From Virgibacillus sp. MSJ-26 (GTDB lineage: Bacteria; Bacillota; Bacilli; Bacillales; Amphibacillaceae), in assembly GCF_018918075.1 (NCBI RefSeq), contig NZ_JAHLPW010000020.1, forward strand, positions 1 to 62,966: DNA of 62,966 nt. The letters run 5' to 3'. The notes under the pieces are model-generated. The model made no database searches, was not told the origin of the DNA, and was given only the letters and a program-made list of their open reading frames with translations. The position numbers were made by a program, and so were the translations under genes. Positions 31,069-40,618 of the stretch are shown piece after piece. Position 1 is the stretch's first letter; each line of letters starts with the position of its first letter.

Positions 31069-33261
31069 ATGAGCAATGATTTGAAAGAGAGACTTTTAAA
31101 TTACTTTGATGAAAATAGAACGGGACCACAATCAGTGCAGGAATTAGAAGGTGAGTTACAGATAGAGGATTCTGTTGGGTTCAAAGAATTAGTCATCGCT
31201 TTAAATGAATTGGAAGAAGCCGGACAACTCGTTCGGACTCGTAAAAATAGATTTGGTCTACCTGAAAAGATGAATCTCATTCGTGGTCGAATTCAGATGA
31301 ACAAAAAAGGATTTGCCTTTCTTATTCCTGATGATGAAGATCATCCCGATGTTTACATCCATCATTCAGATCTTGAATCAGCAATGAATGATGACAAAGT
31401 TTTAGTTAGACTTGAAAAACAGGGTGAGGATGGTCATCGCCCAGAAGGAACAGTTATACGAATTCTAGAACGTGTGATTACGGAAGTCGTTGGTACATTT
31501 GAAAATAATAAAGCATTTGGCTTTGTTATTCCTGACGACAAACGAATACCAAATGATATTTTCATACCGAAAGATAAAATGAATGGGGCTGTTAGTGGAC
31601 ATAAAGTGATTGCCAGTATTACAAAGTATCCAGAGCAACGTATGAGCGCTGAGGGTGAAATCACGAAAATATTAGGCCATAAAAATGATCCAGGTATTGA
31701 TATTTTATCAATTATCTATAAGCATGGTATCAAAATGGACTTTCCTGAGGAAGTGCTTGAGCAGGCTGGAAATACTCCTGAACAAATTTCAGATAAGGAC
31801 ATGGAAGGCCGCCGTGATTTGCGCTCAGAAATCATCGTGACTATAGATGGTGCCGATGCGAAAGATTTGGATGATGCTGTTTCTGTGAAAAAGTTAGACA
31901 ATGGCAATTATAAACTCGGCGTTTATATAGCTGATGTTAGCTACTACATCGAAAAAAACTCACCCATGGATAAAGAAGCGTTTGAACGTGGAACAAGTGT
32001 TTATCTAGTGGATAGGGTTATCCCGATGATTCCACATCGTCTGTCTAACGGAATTTGTTCACTTAATCCACAAGTCGATAGATTGACCTTAAGTTGTGAA
32101 ATGGAAATTGATTCGACTGGGAAAGTTGTCAATCATGACATTTTTCCGGCAGTCATTAACACAACTGAGAGAATGACATATAATGCTGTAAATAAGATTC
32201 TCGTTGATCAAGATGAAGAGGTTAGAAGCGAGTATAAATCTTTAGTTCCGATGTTTGAACAAATGGAAGGGTTAGCGAGTATTCTTCGTGGAAAAAGAAT
32301 GGGACGCGGCGCGATTGACTTTGATTTTAAAGAAGCGAAAGTTCTCGTTGATGATGAAGGAAAAGCTAAAGATGTCTTACTACGTGAACGTTCCGTTGGT
32401 GAACGATTAATTGAAGAATTTATGTTAGCAGCGAATGAAACGGTAGCTGAACATTTTCACTGGCTCGATGTTCCGTTTATTCATCGTATACATGAAGATC
32501 CAGATCAAGATAAGTTACAACATTTCTTTGAATTCCTAGCAGGACTTGGGTATTCTGTGAAAGGGAAGGCAAATGAAATCCATCCACAAGCCCTACAAAA
32601 AGTACTTGACGAGGTTCACGGAGAAGCTGAGGAAATGATTGTTTCAAAACTTATGTTAAGGTCAATGAAACAAGCGAAGTATGATCCGAAAAGCATTGGG
32701 CATTTTGGTTTAGCGACTCAGTTTTATACACATTTTACGTCACCCATTAGAAGGTATCCTGATTTAACGGTTCACCGATTAATCCGTAATTATTTGATTC
32801 ACAAAAAAATGGATCAAAAGACAGTTGATAAATGGAAAGAAGAGTTGCCGGAACTTGCCAGACATTCTTCTGAAACAGAACGTACAGCTGTGGATGCAGA
32901 GCGGGACGTCGATGACATGAAGAAAGCTGAATATATGTTAGATAAAATTGGTGAAGAATATACTGGCGTAATTAGCTCAGTCACAAGTTTTGGTATGTTC
33001 GTTGAATTAGAAAACACTGTTGAAGGATTGGTGCATGTCAGCTATCTGACAGATGATTATTATCATTTTGATGAAAGAAGTTATGCCCTTATTGGAGAAA
33101 GAACAGGAAATGTTTACAGAATCGGTCAAGAGGTAAAAGTAAAAGTAATCAATGTAAATATGGATGAACATGTGGTTGACTTTGAGATGATTACACCAGG
33201 GGAAAAAGAAGAATCCTCAAATAAAAATAAAAAACGAACAAAAAAACGTAAGCGAAAATAA
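31069..33261 (+). CDS. rnr: Ribonuclease R
   Basis: Processive 3'-5' exoribonuclease that degrades structured RNA and, with tmRNA-SmpB, non-stop mRNA. N-terminal winged helix, cold-shock OB folds ([16 protein letters not shown] near residue 70), RNB catalytic domain with [12 protein letters not shown] near 260-271, C-terminal S1 domain near 628-705 ([17 protein letters not shown]) and a Lys/Arg-rich tail. 730 residues. smpB, usually next, is 3.1 kb away because a metal ABC operon lies between. Confidence 0.97.
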   Translation: MSNDLKERLLNYFDENRTGPQSVQELEGELQIEDSVGFKELVIALNELEEAGQLVRTRKNRFGLPEKMNLIRGRIQMNKKGFAFLIPDDEDHPDVYIHHSDLESAMNDDKVLVRLEKQGEDGHRPEGTVIRILERVITEVVGTFENNKAFGFVIPDDKRIPNDIFIPKDKMNGAVSGHKVIASITKYPEQRMSAEGEITKILGHKNDPGIDILSIIYKHGIKMDFPEEVLEQAGNTPEQISDKDMEGRRDLRSEIIVTIDGADAKDLDDAVSVKKLDNGNYKLGVYIADVSYYIEKNSPMDKEAFERGTSVYLVDRVIPMIPHRLSNGICSLNPQVDRLTLSCEMEIDSTGKVVNHDIFPAVINTTERMTYNAVNKILVDQDEEVRSEYKSLVPMFEQMEGLASILRGKRMGRGAIDFDFKEAKVLVDDEGKAKDVLLRERSVGERLIEEFMLAANETVAEHFHWLDVPFIHRIHEDPDQDKLQHFFEFLAGLGYSVKGKANEIHPQALQKVLDEVHGEAEEMIVSKLMLRSMKQAKYDPKSIGHFGLATQFYTHFTSPIRRYPDLTVHRLIRNYLIHKKMDQKTVDKWKEELPELARHSSETERTAVDAERDVDDMKKAEYMLDKIGEEYTGVISSVTSFGMFVELENTVEGLVHVSYLTDDYYHFDERSYALIGERTGNVYRIGQEVKVKVINVNMDEHVVDFEMITPGEKEESSNKNKKRTKKRKRK

Positions 33262-33296
33262 TTCTTAGCTTTTTGATAACTTAAACGTTTCGAGGG

Positions 33297-33318
33297 AGGG
33301 GGGCGCTCAAACCCCCCT
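33297..33318. other. G-rich hairpin downstream of rnr
   Basis: AGGGGGG (33297-33303) / CCCCCCT (33312-33318) with an 8-base loop and no T-run. It may be an mRNA 3' stabiliser or a weak terminator. The gap 33262-33573 otherwise holds a promoter and two MntR-like sites and no gene. Confidence 0.55.
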
Positions 33319-33364
33319 GGCTTCGCTGTTCTCAATATTCGATTTTGTGAGTGGACTGAAACAA

Positions 33365-33380
33365 GTTGCCCTGGGTAAAA
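33365..33380. promoter_or_regulatory. Second, weaker MntR-like site
   Basis: GTTGCCCTGGGTAAAA matches the stronger site at 33515 in 12 of 16 positions. It ends eight bases before the -35 box of the promoter at 33388. Confidence 0.35.
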
Positions 33381-33387
33381 TTAATTG

Positions 33388-33416
33388 TTGACAGTTAAAT
33401 GTATGTCGCTTATACT
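33388..33416 (+). promoter_or_regulatory. Sigma-A promoter of the manganese ABC operon
   Basis: Perfect -35 TTGACA (33388-33393), 17-base spacer and TATACT (33411-33416), about 150 bases upstream of the first gene. Confidence 0.75.
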
Positions 33417-33514
33417 AAAAAATATACAAAAGCCAACTCGATTAGGAAATCATTTGAAATAGAGAAGATTTTTTAAAATATAAATATGTAGATTTTACTT
33501 TTTTTTATATTCGT

Positions 33515-33530
33515 TTTGCCCTAAGTAAAC
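33515..33530. promoter_or_regulatory. MntR operator
   Basis: TTTGCCCTAAGTAAAC differs in two of 16 positions from the B. subtilis MntR site TTTGCCTTAAGGAAAC (as recalled). It lies 43 bases before the first structural gene and supports manganese as the substrate. Confidence 0.78.
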
Positions 33531-33573
33531 ATTTGTTGACTTAGCTAAATAAACACTAGGAGGGAAAAATACT

Positions 33574-34317
33574 GTGGCAAACCAAATATCTGTTAAAGAC
33601 ATGAGTGTCTCATATTTCGGTAAAGAAGTTTTAAAAGATGTCAATTTTACATTTGATGACGGAAGCTTAATAGGTATTTTAGGACCGAACGGTGCAGGTA
33701 AATCGACTTTAGTTAAAGCTGTTCTCGGGCTCATCCCAATGAACTCAGGTGAAGTTAAATTTGGCAATCAACCTGTTAGTAATGTTCGAAAAAAAATTTC
33801 ATATGTTCCTCAACGATCTAATATCGACTGGGATTTTCCGATAGTCGTTAAAGATACGGTGTTGTTAGGTACATATCCGAAATTAGGATTATTTCGTAGA
33901 CCTAAAAAAGAAGATAAAGAATGGGCGATGGAATGTCTGAAAAAAGTCGGCATGCAAGATTTCGCTAAAAATCAAATAGGTGAATTATCAGGTGGTCAGC
34001 AACAACGAGTGTTCTTAGCACGAGCTTTGGCTCAAAAAGCAGATTATTTCTTTTTAGATGAACCTTTTGTAGGGATTGATGTTTCCAGTGAGGAGGTCAT
34101 CATTAATATTCTTAAAGACCTCAGAGATGCTGGTAAAACTATATTTGTTGTCCACCATGATTTAATGAAGGTAAAGGATTATTTTAATGACATTATCATT
34201 ATAAACAAAGAGTTATACGGTGCAGGCCCAGTAACAGATGTCTTTAATGATGAAATTATGGGAAAAGCTTATAACTCTAATTTTTCAGTTTTAAGTAGTC
34301 TGGGGGTTGGTGTTTAA
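33574..34317 (+). CDS. mntB: Manganese ABC transporter, ATP-binding protein
   Basis: ATPase of a cluster-9 metal importer. Walker A GPNGAGKST at residues 37-45, signature LSGGQQQR near 143-150, Walker B FFLDEPF, and the switch His in VVHHD. GTG 33574 follows TAGGAGGG. The stop is directly followed by the permease ATG. Manganese is assigned from the MntR box and from the ligand set of the binding protein at 35262. Confidence 0.9.
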   Translation: MANQISVKDMSVSYFGKEVLKDVNFTFDDGSLIGILGPNGAGKSTLVKAVLGLIPMNSGEVKFGNQPVSNVRKKISYVPQRSNIDWDFPIVVKDTVLLGTYPKLGLFRRPKKEDKEWAMECLKKVGMQDFAKNQIGELSGGQQQRVFLARALAQKADYFFLDEPFVGIDVSSEEVIINILKDLRDAGKTIFVVHHDLMKVKDYFNDIIIINKELYGAGPVTDVFNDEIMGKAYNSNFSVLSSLGVGV

Positions 34318-35169
34318 ATGGACTTCATACAAGATTTAATGAATTATGAATTTCTTCAAAAAGCATTCATCACCTCAGTCATTGTAGGAATTATCTGCGG
34401 GGTCATTGGAAGCTTCATCATTTTACGAGGTATGGCCTTGATGGGAGATGCCATCTCACATGCTATACTCCCAGGCGTAGCGATTTCTTATATGTTGGGT
34501 ATTAATTACTTCTATGGTGCTGTGGTGATAGGTGTATTAACCGCGCTTGGAATCGGAGTGATTGACCAACACAGTCGGGTTAAGAGTGATTCGTCTATAG
34601 GGATTGTCTTTTCAGCCATGTTTGCCTTAGGTATTATCTTAATTACCATAGCACAAAGTGCGACAGATCTGACACAAATTTTATTTGGAAACGTATTATC
34701 TGTTCGAGACACTGATATGTGGATGACGATAATCGTGGGAATTATTGTACTTCTCGCAGTTATTATCTTTTATAAAGAATTACTCGTTTCAAGTTTTGAT
34801 GAAACGATGGCTCAAGCGTATGGCTTGAAAACACGTTTGATTCATTACGGTATTATGGTTTTGTTGACACTTGTGACGGTGGCATCATTACAAACGGTTG
34901 GTGTCATTTTAGTCGTAGCTATGTTAATAACACCTGCTTCAACCGCCTATTTATTAACAAATCGATTATCAGTTATGGTTGTTCTTGCTTCATTTTTTGG
35001 AGCCTTATCATCGATTGTAGGATTGTATATTAGTTTTCAACATAATATGCCTTCTGGACCGGTCATCGCTCTAGCTGCAACGGGATTATTTGTCATTGCT
35101 TTCTTATTTTCTCCAAAGCAAGGCGTTGTATGGCGCATGTTGAAGAGTAATAATCGAAATATGGCCTAA
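34318..35169 (+). CDS. mntC: Manganese ABC transporter, permease
   Basis: ABC-3 family permease of 283 residues with about eight membrane helices and the cluster-9 motif GDAISHAILPGVAISYM near residues 43-59. It starts at the base after the ATPase stop codon, so the two are coupled. One permease gene only, so a homodimeric channel is expected, unlike the two-permease MntCD of B. subtilis. Confidence 0.9.
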   Translation: MDFIQDLMNYEFLQKAFITSVIVGIICGVIGSFIILRGMALMGDAISHAILPGVAISYMLGINYFYGAVVIGVLTALGIGVIDQHSRVKSDSSIGIVFSAMFALGIILITIAQSATDLTQILFGNVLSVRDTDMWMTIIVGIIVLLAVIIFYKELLVSSFDETMAQAYGLKTRLIHYGIMVLLTLVTVASLQTVGVILVVAMLITPASTAYLLTNRLSVMVVLASFFGALSSIVGLYISFQHNMPSGPVIALAATGLFVIAFLFSPKQGVVWRMLKSNNRNMA

Positions 35170-35261
35170 AGGGTAAAAGATATTGATTTAAAAATAAGAT
35201 AACCGAGATAATCGGTGTCTAAAATATAAAAATTATATATTAAGAAGGAGAGTTTGGGAAT

Positions 35262-36230
35262 ATGAAGGATATGAAAAAGGGCATTTTAGGGGTGTTAATG
35301 GCAGGTATATTAATGTTTATATTAGCTGCTTGCGGAAGTGACGACAATGCGGCGGATGATACAAAAAAAGACGATGACAACGGGGATGAACCACTGCATG
35401 TTGTGACATCTTTCACGATTATTTCAGACATGGCTGAGCAAATCGGTGGTGACATTGTCGAGGTTCATAACTTAGTGCCAACCGGGACAGATCCACATGA
35501 ATATGAACCACTCCCAGATGACATTAAAAAAGCAACCGATGCCGATGTTTTATTTTATAATGGGTTGAATTTAGAAGGTGGGAAAAACGGTTGGTTCTTT
35601 AAAATGGTTGATTCTGTAGGTCAAGATGAAGATAGGGTCTTTAGCTTAACGGAACAAGTGGAACCAATGTATATAGGCGGAGAAGAAGGAACGGACGAAG
35701 AGATTAATCCACATTCATTTATTGATCCTGATGTAGGTATCATGATGGCCGAAGACATGCGTGACGCATTGATAGAGGTTGATCCAGACAACGAAGATCA
35801 TTATAAAGAATCAGCAGGGGAATATATTAATCGATTAGAAGAAATAGTCGACGAATATGAAGAAAAAATTAATGAGATACCTGAAGAAAAGCGCATCCTT
35901 GTCACGAGTGAACGTGCGTTTCAATATATGGCGGATCGTTTTGGATTGGAAGAGGGGTACATTTGGGAAATTGACACCGAGGAAAACGGCTCACCAGAGC
36001 AAATAAAAACATTGGTCAATTACTTAACTGATCACGATGTACCAATGCTATTTGTTGAGTCAAACGTTGATGAACGTCCAATGGAAACAGTATCTAATGA
36101 ATCAGGTATTCCAATTTTCGAAAAGCCAATTTACTCAGATGAAATTGGTGAAAAAGGCTCAGAAGTCGATACGTACGTTAAATATTTAAATTATAATATT
36201 GATGTTATTTCAGAAGGATTGAATCAATAA
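35262..36230 (+). CDS. mntA: Manganese-binding lipoprotein of ABC transporter
   Basis: Cluster-9 solute-binding lipoprotein. Signal peptide with lipobox LAAC (Cys24), then an acidic linker. Predicted metal ligands: His79 (DPHEYEP), His151 (NPHSFIDP), Glu217 (TSERAFQ) and Asp293 (YSDEIG). The His-His-Glu-Asp set is that of Mn-type proteins such as PsaA, unlike the zinc protein at 57394, which has His in place of Glu. Ribosome site AAGGAGAG. Confidence 0.92.
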   Translation: MKDMKKGILGVLMAGILMFILAACGSDDNAADDTKKDDDNGDEPLHVVTSFTIISDMAEQIGGDIVEVHNLVPTGTDPHEYEPLPDDIKKATDADVLFYNGLNLEGGKNGWFFKMVDSVGQDEDRVFSLTEQVEPMYIGGEEGTDEEINPHSFIDPDVGIMMAEDMRDALIEVDPDNEDHYKESAGEYINRLEEIVDEYEEKINEIPEEKRILVTSERAFQYMADRFGLEEGYIWEIDTEENGSPEQIKTLVNYLTDHDVPMLFVESNVDERPMETVSNESGIPIFEKPIYSDEIGEKGSEVDTYVKYLNYNIDVISEGLNQ

Positions 36231-36253
36231 GGCATAAAGATTTTGATAAAAAT

Positions 36254-36284
36254 CACCCCGTATTGCTTAAGGTAATGCGGGGTG
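36254..36284 (+). terminator. Hairpin after the manganese operon
   Basis: Stem CACCCCG / CGGGGTG extended by TATT-type pairs; no clean T-run follows. Probable terminator between mntA and smpB. Confidence 0.6.
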
Positions 36285-36366
36285 AGTTATGTAATAGGCT
36301 TCAAATGAAGTTTCATTTTGTATAAAAATTTGATAAACTAATGATGAATGAGTAGGAGGAACAATG

Positions 36367-36831
36367 ATGGCAAAAGGACGAGGAAAAGTACTAGCACAAA
36401 ATCGAAAAGCGTCTCATGATTATTTTATTGAAGAAACATATGAAGCAGGGATTGTATTAAAAGGGACAGAGATTAAATCAATTCGTGCAGGAAGGGTTAA
36501 CATGAATGATGCACACGCGAGAATCATGGGTGGGGAAGCTATGCTGATTAATATGCATATTGCTCATTATGAACAGGGTAACCGCTATAACCACGAGCCA
36601 ACACGTTCACGTAAATTGTTGCTTCATCGCAGCGAAATTGATAAATTGATTGGACTAACCCAGCAGCAAGGATACGCCCTTATTCCATTGAAATTATATA
36701 TTAAAAATGGTTTTGCCAAAATTTTAATCGGGCTTGGAAAAGGGAAGAAAAAATATGATAAACGCGAAGATCTAAAACAAAAACAGATGAAACGTGATAT
36801 CGATCGTGCCATGAAAGATCACATGCGTTAA
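36367..36831 (+). CDS. smpB: SsrA-binding protein
   Basis: Binds tmRNA and delivers it to stalled ribosomes. 154 residues: N-terminal [30 protein letters not shown], core [12 protein letters not shown], and the basic C-terminal tail [26 protein letters not shown] 36367 is taken over the adjacent ATG 36364 for spacing from GGAGG. 133 bases upstream of ssrA. Confidence 0.96.
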   Translation: MAKGRGKVLAQNRKASHDYFIEETYEAGIVLKGTEIKSIRAGRVNMNDAHARIMGGEAMLINMHIAHYEQGNRYNHEPTRSRKLLLHRSEIDKLIGLTQQQGYALIPLKLYIKNGFAKILIGLGKGKKKYDKREDLKQKQMKRDIDRAMKDHMR

Positions 36832-36964
36832 AAGTTGAGTAAGTAGCTGAGCCGCCCGGCTAAACTTGACTTTTGCAATAGATGTGGTACAATATTAATT
36901 GTCGTGAGTAGAGAAATACTCACAAATAGCTCAAATATCCATCCTGAGCGTTTCTTATTAATTA

Positions 36965-37329
36965 GGGGACGTTACGGATTCGACAGGGGTAGGTTGAGCT
37001 AAGGTTGCACGTCGAGGTTACGGCTCGTAAAACGTTACACGCCTATAACTGGCAAAACTAATTATCAACCAGCTTTAGCTGCTGCATAAGTAGTAGCATA
37101 AAGCAGATCCTTCCTGCTATCGCCCGTGTGGCAGATTGAAGGGTCTCAAATTAAGCGGGCTATACGGTTATCCACCGCCTGAGGATAATCGTTGAAACCA
37201 ATCAGGCTAGCTCTCCTAAAGCCTGTTGGTAGGCCTAAGGATGAGTGAATGATAATATACCAACTACACGTGTAGAAGCCTTAGTGGCAATACCTCTGGA
37301 CGAGGGTTCGACTCCCTCCGTCTCCACCA
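36965..37329 (+). ncRNA. ssrA: Transfer-messenger RNA
   Basis: The 5' GGGGACG pairs with 3' CGTCTCC followed by encoded ACCA; a T arm with GGTTCGACTCC precedes the 3' end. The tag frame at 37051-37089 starts GGC AAA ACT and encodes GKTNYQPALAAA before TAA, with the leading Ala coming from the charged tmRNA. Three Ala residues end the tag where most Bacilli have two. 365 bases; right after smpB. Confidence 0.96.
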
Positions 37330-37353
37330 ATACATATGTTGGTGGTTTTTTTT
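37324..37353 (+). terminator. Terminator of ssrA
   Basis: CCACCAA / TTGGTGG followed by TTTTTTTT; the left arm uses the last bases of the tmRNA, including its CCA. Confidence 0.88.
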
Positions 37354-37384
37354 GTGTTTAATTATCGATAAGACTCAATATTAA

Positions 37385-37468
37385 CCCTCTCACGGCTGGT
37401 TCATTATCTTTAAAATTTGTCCGACAGAAGCCCTCTCACGACTATGATAGTCTCATTATTTTTATTTC
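37385..37468. repeat. Imperfect direct repeat after ssrA
   Basis: CCCTCTCACG occurs at 37385 and 37431 (period 46), each followed after a variable stretch by TCATTAT and T/A-rich sequence. The spacer of the second copy contains GACTATGATAGTC, a palindrome. No known function. Confidence 0.4.
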
Positions 37469-37532
37469 CTTAGACTCCGCTCACTATTAGCGTTAAAATA
37501 TAACTATTATTCAAACAGAAAGGGGAATTTAT

Positions 37533-38585
37533 ATGGTATCTTTACCAAATACACAAGAAACGAAAGATCTTATTCAAAAATTAGTAAACATTCCAAGTCC
37601 CTCAGGCTTTACCGGGAAAGTGATCCAATTTGTAGAGGATTATTTAAAGGAGTTACAAGTTGAAACAAAACGCAATCGCAAAGGGGGCCTTATAGCAACA
37701 CTACCTGGTGAAAATACATCAGAACATCGGATGCTGACTGCTCATGTCGATACGCTTGGCGCCATGGTAAAAGAAATTAAAGATAATGGTCGGCTTCGTT
37801 TAGATTTAATTGGCGGGTTTACATATCATTCGATTGAAGGGGAATATTGTAAGATCCACACGACTAGTGGAAAAGAATTCACAGGCACCATTTTAATGCA
37901 TCAAACATCTGTCCATGTTTATAAGGATGCGAATAAAGCTGAGAGAAATCAGGAGAATATGGAAGTTCGAATTGATGAAAAAGTGGAAAATGCGGAAGAT
38001 ATCCGTGCACTTGGTATCGAAGTGGGGGATTTTGTCTCTTTTGATCCACGTGTGGAGGAGACTGAAAACGGATTTATCAAGTCACGCCATTTAGATGATA
38101 AAGCAAGTGTTGCTATTTTACTACAACTTATTAAACGAATTAAAACAGAAAACATTACTCTTCCATATACAACTCATTTCCTTATCTCAAATAACGAAGA
38201 AATTGGCTATGGTGGGAATTCAAATATTACTCCTGAAACAGTTGAATATTTAGCAGTTGATATGGGCGCAATGGGAGATGGCCAATCAACAGATGAATAT
38301 ACGGTGTCAATCTGTGTTAAAGATGCGAGTGGACCTTATCATTATGGTCTTCGCAAACATCTAGTTGACCTGGCGAACAAAAATGATGTCGAATATAAAC
38401 TAGACATTTATCCATATTATGGTTCGGATGCGTCTGCAGCTATCCGTGCAGGTCACGACATCATTCATGGTTTAATTGGTCCAGGTATCGATTCATCACA
38501 TGCTTTTGAAAGAACACATGAAACATCGTTGGAAAATACAGAGAAGTTATTGTATTACTACGTTCAAGCCGAAATGGTTAAGTAA
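37533..38585 (+). CDS. M42 family metallo-aminopeptidase
   Basis: Cytosolic di-metal aminopeptidase/endoglucanase-like family (FrvX/YsdC/YtoP group), forming large tetrahedral assemblies. Metal ligands visible: His71 in AHVDTLG, Asp in RHLDDKAS near 193, Glu-Glu in NNEEIGYGG near 223, Asp in AVDMGAMGDG and the late His in SSHAFERTHE. 350 residues. Ribosome site AAAGGGG. Which member of the group it matches best cannot be decided by eye. Confidence 0.9.
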   Translation: MVSLPNTQETKDLIQKLVNIPSPSGFTGKVIQFVEDYLKELQVETKRNRKGGLIATLPGENTSEHRMLTAHVDTLGAMVKEIKDNGRLRLDLIGGFTYHSIEGEYCKIHTTSGKEFTGTILMHQTSVHVYKDANKAERNQENMEVRIDEKVENAEDIRALGIEVGDFVSFDPRVEETENGFIKSRHLDDKASVAILLQLIKRIKTENITLPYTTHFLISNNEEIGYGGNSNITPETVEYLAVDMGAMGDGQSTDEYTVSICVKDASGPYHYGLRKHLVDLANKNDVEYKLDIYPYYGSDASAAIRAGHDIIHGLIGPGIDSSHAFERTHETSLENTEKLLYYYVQAEMVK

Positions 38586-38613
38586 ATAAAATAAAACATA
38601 AAGAATTTAATTC

Positions 38614-38659
38614 AGCATTCCATCAACTGGTGTTATTTCCGGTAGATGGAATGCTTTTT
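38614..38659 (+). terminator. Terminator of the M42 peptidase gene
   Basis: Perfect stem GCATTCCATC / GATGGAATGC with a 21-base loop, then TTTTT. Confidence 0.85.
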
Positions 38660-38680
38660 CTGTTTTAAAGTCGAATATAC

Positions 38681-38690
38681 GTCTCAAGAC
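38681..38690. promoter_or_regulatory. Palindrome, possible LiaR site
   Basis: GTCTCAAGAC is a perfect 10-base palindrome centred about 67 bases before the predicted start of the lia transcript, a place suited to an activating response regulator. Only position and symmetry support the call. Confidence 0.3.
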
Positions 38691-38716
38691 CTAGTACAAA
38701 ATATGTCTCTAGCTCA

Positions 38717-38745
38717 TTACCGACTCTTTCTTTAAGGAATAAGAT
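38717..38745 (+). promoter_or_regulatory. Candidate promoter of the lia operon
   Basis: TTACCG (38717-38722), 17-base spacer, TAAGAT (38740-38745). The weak -35 box fits an activator-dependent promoter. Confidence 0.4.
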
Positions 38746-38776
38746 AGAAATAGTTAAAGAAAGGAGGGAAAACAAA

Positions 38777-39130
38777 ATGAAAAAATTCATATTGTTCGTT
38801 GGTGGGCTAATTGCATTAAGCATTTTGATGGTGAATCTTGGTCCGATGGTCTTGCTAGGTCTCAGCATATGGCTGTTGTATATTATTTTCAAGCAGTTCG
38901 TAAAAAGTGATTCAACTGCTGGAAAAATAGGATGGGTGTTATTAGGTCTGCTAGTTTTGAGTATGGGATTAGCAAATATTTACGCTATTTTAGGGATTGT
39001 AGCTGCTTATGGTTTGTATATCATTATTAAAAATTGGAAGGAGGAAGCTAGAGATCCAGTAAGTTCAGATATTTCCGATGACGACCCATTTGAAAATTTT
39101 GAACGGCAGTGGGAAGAATTAAACTATTAA
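38777..39130 (+). CDS. Small membrane protein heading the lia operon (Lmo0954-like)
   Basis: 117 residues: about three hydrophobic helices (residues 3-22, 24-42 and 53-85) and an acidic soluble tail (SSDISDDDPFENFERQWEELNY). It occupies the place of LiaI, the small membrane partner of LiaH, and resembles the Listeria Lmo0954 group. AAAGGAGGG precedes ATG 38777. It probably anchors the PspA-like protein encoded 19 bases downstream. Confidence 0.8.
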   Translation: MKKFILFVGGLIALSILMVNLGPMVLLGLSIWLLYIIFKQFVKSDSTAGKIGWVLLGLLVLSMGLANIYAILGIVAAYGLYIIIKNWKEEARDPVSSDISDDDPFENFERQWEELNY

Positions 39131-39149
39131 TAAAAAGGAGATATAACAA

Positions 39150-39785
39150 ATGACAACTATTTTTTCACGTATAAAAGAAACAATTTCTGCAGATTTACAT
39201 GATTTAATGGATAAAAAGGAACAAAAAAATCCGCTTGCAGCCTTAAACCATTATTTACGCCAAAGTGAGCAGGAAAAAGAAAAAGTACGTAAGTTAGTAG
39301 AGAGACAATATCTACTTAGAGATGAATTTACTAGAGAGTATCATCAAGCACGAGACCTTGCAGATAAAAGATTGAAACAGGCAACCATAGCTGAAAAAGC
39401 TGGAGAAAAAGACATGTACGAATTTGCCATGAAGGAATACGAGGAGTACCAAGCCCGAGAAGGACGCATGAACGTGTCCCGAGAAGAAAGTGTTAAGCAA
39501 CTAGAAATCTTAGAACAAAAATATGAAGAGATGAAACATAAATTAAAAGATATGCATTTACGTCGAATGGAATTAATGGGGCGTGAAAATGTTGCTAAAG
39601 CGAACCACCAAATTAATCGAGTTGTAGAAGGCACCTCTGACAAGCCGTTTTCCCGTTTTGCGGAGATGGAGCAATACATTGAAAATCTAGAATACAAAGT
39701 CAGTCATGCCTACTACAGGAGCACATTTGATAGTAAAATGGCTAAATTGGAAAAAGAAATGAATGAACAAAAAGCTTCCAACTAG
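39150..39785 (+). CDS. liaH: PspA/IM30-family phage-shock protein (LiaH)
   Basis: Coiled-coil, highly charged 211-residue protein of the PspA/LiaH family, which oligomerises at the membrane under envelope stress. Starts with IFSRIKETISADLHDLMDKKEQKNP, followed by long heptad helices to about residue 190. Ribosome site AAAAGGAG. Next come liaF, liaS and liaR. Confidence 0.9.
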   Translation: MTTIFSRIKETISADLHDLMDKKEQKNPLAALNHYLRQSEQEKEKVRKLVERQYLLRDEFTREYHQARDLADKRLKQATIAEKAGEKDMYEFAMKEYEEYQAREGRMNVSREESVKQLEILEQKYEEMKHKLKDMHLRRMELMGRENVAKANHQINRVVEGTSDKPFSRFAEMEQYIENLEYKVSHAYYRSTFDSKMAKLEKEMNEQKASN

Positions 39786-39886
39786 TTTTAAATGAAAGTT
39801 GTCAAACGATAATAAAAAACATGATATACTAAACAGGTGCATAGAAAATGTACCTGTTTTATATAAAAAGAAAGGGGATTGCTCTA

Positions 39887-40618
39887 ATGTTTCATCGGTT
39901 AACAACAGATAAATTTAACTTGATCTTAATTATTGGAGTGATTCTCTTTATTATTGAAATCGCTTTTTTTCAAGGAGGCATGATTATAGCATCCTTGTTT
40001 TTTGGTGGCATGACTTATTTTGGGTGGAAAAAGTTCCACCACTTATATGGGAAAATTCTTTTTTGGGGCGGCGCCATAAGTCTCTTCTTTTCTATTTTTA
40101 ACATGTTGGCTATCCGTTTTTTTATTATTGTAGTTATTATTTTGTTTATATTTGATTATATGAAATCTAAAAATGAAACAGATCGTATTGTTCCTAAACC
40201 CCGTGAATTTCAAGAGATCATATTAGACCCAATTATAGAACTAAAGCCATTGTTTGATCATAAATTTTTTGACGATCAAAAAACAGAAGATGCGGCTTAC
40301 CAATGGCGCGACATTAATATACATGGGGCTTTTGGGAATCGAGTTATCGATTTAAGTAATACCGTTCTCCCCCATGACACAGCAGTTATTTCTATACGTC
40401 ATCTTATAGGTAATATTGAAATTTATGTTCCGTACGACGTCGAAGTAAGCATTCATCACAGTTCCATATTTGGGCGTGCTCATATCTTTGGGAAGCATCA
40501 TTGGAATTTGATGAACAAAACGCTTCTTTATCAAACAGAGAATTATCACCAAGCGATACCTCGAGTTAAAATTGTTACGTCTATACTATCAGGAGATATC
40601 GAGGTGAAGCGGATATGA
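39887..40618 (+). CDS. liaF: LiaF-like negative regulator of the LiaRS system
   Basis: 243 residues: N-terminal membrane helices (about residues 10-95), then a soluble beta-rich domain (INIHGAFGNRVIDLSNTVLP, GNIEIYVPYDVEVSIHHSSIFG) typical of LiaF/VraT C-terminal domains. It keeps LiaS inactive without stress. ATG 39887 follows AAAGGGG; the upstream in-frame ATG 39848 lacks one. Overlaps liaS by four bases. Confidence 0.9.
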   Translation: MFHRLTTDKFNLILIIGVILFIIEIAFFQGGMIIASLFFGGMTYFGWKKFHHLYGKILFWGGAISLFFSIFNMLAIRFFIIVVIILFIFDYMKSKNETDRIVPKPREFQEIILDPIIELKPLFDHKFFDDQKTEDAAYQWRDINIHGAFGNRVIDLSNTVLPHDTAVISIRHLIGNIEIYVPYDVEVSIHHSSIFGRAHIFGKHHWNLMNKTLLYQTENYHQAIPRVKIVTSILSGDIEVKRI

